Below the pieces are notes generated by a model, which was not told the origin of the DNA, did no database searches, and saw only the letters and a program-made list of their open reading frames with translations. DNA of 64,000 nucleotides from Chamaea fasciata (taxonomy: Eukaryota; Chordata; Aves; Passeriformes; Sylviidae): positions 90,846,646 to 90,910,645 of the forward strand of contig JARCOQ010000003.1 of assembly GCA_029207755.1 (NCBI GenBank). The letters are read 5' to 3'. The stretch's first letter is position 1; each line of letters opens with the position of its first letter. Shown in pieces: positions 59,540 through 64,000 of this stretch. The translations under genes were made by a program, and so were the position numbers.

Positions 59540-62500
59540 CTGTGGAATAAAAAAAGAAACAAAATAGACAAATTCCTATAATGAATGCAAACTGATTGCT
59601 TTTACAGAAATTATCAACACTGGATAGGCCCATATCATATTTATCTCACACCACTGATTATTGTAAGAATCAAAAGAAAATCAGAATACTTGAACTAAAA
59701 TTTCTTAGCTCTAAGAAACTTACTGTACAAAGTTCAAAATAATTTCCTTTGAAAATACACCATAGAAAATACTCCATGTGATTTAGGAAGGGAGACAGCA
59801 TGCATCAACAAAAGTCAGGAGCAGCTGATACCAATAAGAGTATCAGTTTTAAGAGATTTTGAAAAGACAGACAAATATATCACAAAGCGACCATTTTTTT
59901 TTAATAGTGATCTTGCCTCTAGTCTTTCCTTATACCGAAATATACAGTAATTCATTCATTATTAAAACTACTATTAATTGAAATGATGATAAAATCCTAT
60001 ATGCCTTTATGTCTCTCACTGAATTGGATATGAAATATATTAGGAATTCAAACTCATAGTTTAGCGTAATTTGAACTTTAAAGTCACATTCCTTTAAGCA
60101 TGCGCACCTGCAAGGTTAGATTTCCGAAGTAAATTCATTTGCTTGCCTGTTCATCATCAAACTATCTATGGGTTGTCAAATAACTACACAGGTAAAGGTT
60201 GTCTAGGTATCTACATATCTGACTATAAAATTGTGTACCCAAATAGCAGCATTCAAATTTGACAATTTTCCATTTTCTTTTGAAACAGAATAGAGGGGTT
60301 TCGGGTTTTGTGTGTGTGTGTGTCTTCCATAATCTCCTACAAACAAAGCTGATCAAAGCTACAAAACATCACTTCAACAGTGAAAATTTCATATTGGGGA
60401 ATATCTCATCTGCAGAAGCACCTATGGCCACAAATGATAACTGCTATGGAGTTGAACATGATACATTCATAGTAAAATGCCTACTTTAAATACTTAATTT
60501 ATTAACTTTGCAGAAAGCAGTCTCAAGAAACATTTGAAAGAAAACAAGATAATGGATTTACAAAAGAGTCCAAGGAATATTATCAGTGATTAGATAGAGA
60601 GTTTGATAATTGGGAGTGCATATCACATAAAAATGCAAAGTTAAATTAAAACTCAAAAAGAGACACACAGGAATGCAACTTTGTGCTTCTGGCCCACAAA
60701 ACATCAGAGTGTGCTAGTATTTGCACTTAATGATTGCAGAACAGCTACAGAAAGGGCTGAATGCCAAAAGACAGGCCCCATAAAATGACCTTTCCAGAAA
60801 CACTCCACAGTGAGGAAGGTTGAAAGATGCACTAAAATGCAGAGGTGGAAAGAAATCTAGGAAATGTGCCAACCAGAGAAGCCAGCTGGAGATCAAGAAA
60901 AAGGAGAACTGAGTACATAGCCTAGAACCTGACAGGGAAAAAAAAAAAGAAAATAAATATTAAAAATAGCAAAATCAGTGTCAGTAGAGTAAAGAGAGCT
61001 AGGGGAAAGACTGTATTTGTCACAGTACGTTTGGGGGAAACTGGTATATTGCAGAGGCAGGTGATGTCCAAGAATGTTCAAGGACCAACAGATATCCAAG
61101 ATGTATATAGATTTGGTGGTGAGGGAACAAAAGAAAATGGGTTTAAGAGTCAAGGTGCTTACTTTTTCTTATATAACAGTAGCATAAGTACAGGGACAAG
61201 TAGAGGAATCCTTAGACCCAGATGTAGTCCACAACTCCCCCAGTCATCTATACATTTCATCTATGAAGTATAATGTTGAGATATCTAAATGACTAAGTAA
61301 AACTTTTCCAAGGTAGCTGGAAAGGATATAATATTCAAATCCAGATGCATTTTTTTTTTCTTTTCATAAATGTGCTTATGTTCAAATCTTGTAATTTGGA
61401 TGCTTAAAATGGCACTTCAAGATGAGGTGCTCCAGTTCTACCCGTGAACCCTCCACCCCCACTAAAGACTGCATTGCTCAGCTCTAAAGGGTAATACAGT
61501 GACTGTAACAGGCCATAGAGCAAAGGAAGTGAGGCACACAGGACAGGAACACCATTCTGGGTACACAGCTCAGCACTTACAAGCCGACAACGTTGTCACT
61601 GGTCTTCAAAGAAGATAATCACCCTCAAAAGCTGATTACACAACAGGGAACAGTATCTACTTACTCCAGTCCTATATGTGTAACACAAACCAGGGACTGA
61701 AATTATATTTTACTTATTCTAGTAAATCTCTAAAACACAAGCAGCCAAACAGGTTTGCTGACCAGAATCTGAGTATCTCTGAGTTGAAAGCATAAGACAG
61801 AGAAGTGGCCTTTGCTTTATATTCAGAATGTAATAACCTACTATATAGCTCATTAGGACTGTTTTAACAGTAGAATTCATTAATGTAAAGAGATGATCTA
61901 CTTATACTCACATACAGTCCTGCACAAAACAAAGACATCCTGCCAGCACAGTTCAGCCTACCAGCACCACCTGTATGACTGGCTTTTCTCCCACCATGGG
62001 CAGCAGAAGTTAAATCCTTAAGCACTATTTCCAAAGACTGTAAGAACTACAAATCTCTAAGATTTTAGTAACTAAATAAGCTCCCCTGAACTTGGAATAA
62101 GAACTTGTAGAAACATTTTAATTGCCTAGAAACACTAGCTGCAGTTTAGGCCACTTTTTATACAGATTCTTCCATTAGGGCAATTAACTTCATAAAAGTT
62201 ACATACTTTATTGCTCCAAATTACAGTGCTCATGTTCAAAATGACAGTTTTGGATTACCACAGTCCCTGATTTATTGAGACACCAGTTTTAACTGAAGCA
62301 ATAGGTCCCTATGCTCAGGTATGTGCTACTTTCATTCCTTCTGTGGAATGGGTGGGTGTCAATAAACTGGGTATCTCTCATCAATTTGAAAGCTTCAAGG
62401 AGTGGATCAGGATTCATTTAGTAGAACCCTACTGATACTTGTCAGAGCCAGAAAATCAAAAAAAATGCAAATCTTTCACATTTTGCCAATCAGGGGCTAC

Positions 62501-64000
62501 CTGAAGAGTCCCTAGTGCAATGTCAGTGCACTTGCCACAACCCACAAATGAAATGAATGGAAGATGGTAATTGCATTCTCCCAAACAGCAATGCTTCATT
62601 TTCCCAGCACTGCCAAAGTTTCACAGGCAAAAAGAAACAGCAATGGCATTAACGAGGGGCTGTGCTTCCAGAGAGGGGATGGAGCAGCTGAGGAAGTCCC
62701 TGAGATAGATCAGAGTGCCACAAATTGAGCTGGTATGGGTGGAACAGGGGAGCAGCAAAGTGACAGATGTGTCCTTGGAAAACAGAACAACCATAAACAT
62801 ACAGCAAGAAAAGGTGGCCAAGGGCTTTGGAGAACACCCTGGAATGAGTAGATGCTACTCTGTAGAAGAACATAGGGCATTGAGAAGTGGTAACTACTGA
62901 ATAAAGGTATCTTGCATTTACTGTGCTTTTCTTATGCGATGAAGGGAAAACAAATATTTTAATTTACGAAATTCAAAATTGTTTTACACCATGCACTTGC
63001 CTAATTTTAATATTATTATTACTACTATTGTATCCTGACAGCTAGACAGACTAATATCTGCATCCATTTAGACCACTGCTTAGAAAGTATGCTTCTAGTG
63101 AACTGGATGAGAAACATTACCACTCAGATCAATAACTGAAAAGGATATGGTATGAGAAAGCCTATCTAGTATAATTGGAACAAAATACAAAAGGTGATGT
63201 GGGAACAGCAGACAAGGACATCTGTGATTTGCAATTGTCAGGGATTTGTAAATTAGTAACTATATCACAAAATTATTACATTAAACCTCATAGCAGTTGT
63301 ATTAATGTATCTGTACCCTCTGTGTTTTTATTGTTTGGTTGGCACTTCTTCATTCAGTCATAGAATAAATCATTGTCATGTGAATGACAAAACCAAAACA
63401 CGTAGTGATCAGCTAAATACTGGCTGTACAGGGTTAAATCCCACACCTCAGAATGCAGATTTTCTACTCTGGATGCATGATAAAAAAATAGAAGCGACAT
63501 TTTCAGTTATCAAATTGAATAGTTTGCTGTTCAGAAGAGTTAATTTTCTTTATAAATCAAGTAGATTAAGCATATCAAGTAACAGCTGAATACCCATTCA
63601 TTTGGCTTACATTCATCTATGGCTTACATTCAAACAACATTTACACAAAAGTGTTCTTTAAACACTGTGGCAGTTTCTGCTCTCACAACAAGACATAAGA
63701 TTGCAATTTGTTAGCAATCAGTCAAATTTTACAGAATTTCAAACCAAATCACATCATCTTGAGTGAATTTTATCAACAAAAGTCCCAACAGTGCACCATT
63801 TAAGCATATAATTCAATGAGAGTTTGAAAAGCAAAGTGACTTCCAGAAATAGGTAAGAAAATATATTATTTCAAAATGCCCACTAAGAAAACACAGGTGC
63901 AACAGTGTTTCAGTCTGCTATCAGTTTTGTGCCTGTCTGACAGTACTGTGCTGCATCTGAGAACAAGCATGGACCAGCTGCAGACCTGAGGGCAGGAAAA
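59540..64000 (-). other. 3' part of the next AGPAT5 intron (continues beyond window)
   Basis: The sequence upstream of the motif III exon. I looked on the minus strand for the preceding exon, which should end in phase 0 and encode the segment before MYLVIFPEGTR, and found none, so this intron exceeds 4.4 kb. It contains only a short (TG)n run near 60308-60322 and AT-rich unique sequence. Confidence 0.7.

Noticed and set aside
60308..60322. (TG)n microsatellite
   Set aside because: Only about seven or eight units; too short to be notable.

Overview
The window is vertebrate nuclear DNA and most likely comes from a bird, probably a songbird. The evidence is a set of CR1 retrotransposon tails ending in ATTCTRTG-type repeats, a tRNA-Ile-derived SINE with a CR1-like tail (the TguSINE1 type known from finches), compact AT-rich introns, and minus-strand exons matching the lysophosphatidic acid acyltransferase gene AGPAT5. 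There are no bacterial operons, CRISPR arrays or plasmid features. Nearly all open reading frames without a splice context are chance or repeat-derived.

Gene content: one protein-coding gene can be supported. AGPAT5 lies on the minus strand. Its last four coding exons are at 59449-59539, 50770-50931, 36612-36735 and 34600-34825. All splice sites fit GT-AG, all phases join, and together they encode 200 residues, about the C-terminal 55% of the enzyme, through to the natural stop. The upstream exons, which carry the NHxxxxD acyltransferase motif, lie beyond base 64000. Several possible poly(A) signals lie downstream of the stop, the nearest about 89 nt away.

Layout: 1-31 kb is intergenic sequence with dispersed repeats. 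These are a candidate old LTR (3.5-4.0 kb), a two-part head-to-head CR1 copy that looks twin-primed (12.35-13.63 kb), further CR1 tails, a solo LTR with perfect 9-bp terminal inverted repeats (17054-17511), a tRNA-Ile SINE (22.26-22.40 kb) and an orphan CpG island holding a roughly 143-bp TTCCC pentamer array (23.2-24.0 kb). From 31 to 34.6 kb is AT-rich sequence that probably includes AGPAT5 3' UTR. From 34.6 to 64 kb are AGPAT5 exons and introns. The introns contain an (ATATT)n array, a 3' CR1 copy, a heavily decayed longer CR1 copy, smaller CR1 tails, a GC-rich patch and several clear inverted repeats.

I found no new biological system. The best items for follow-up are the orphan CpG island with its pentamer array, the twin-primed CR1, the 24-bp intronic inverted repeat at 52.5 kb, and the poly(A) choice of AGPAT5.
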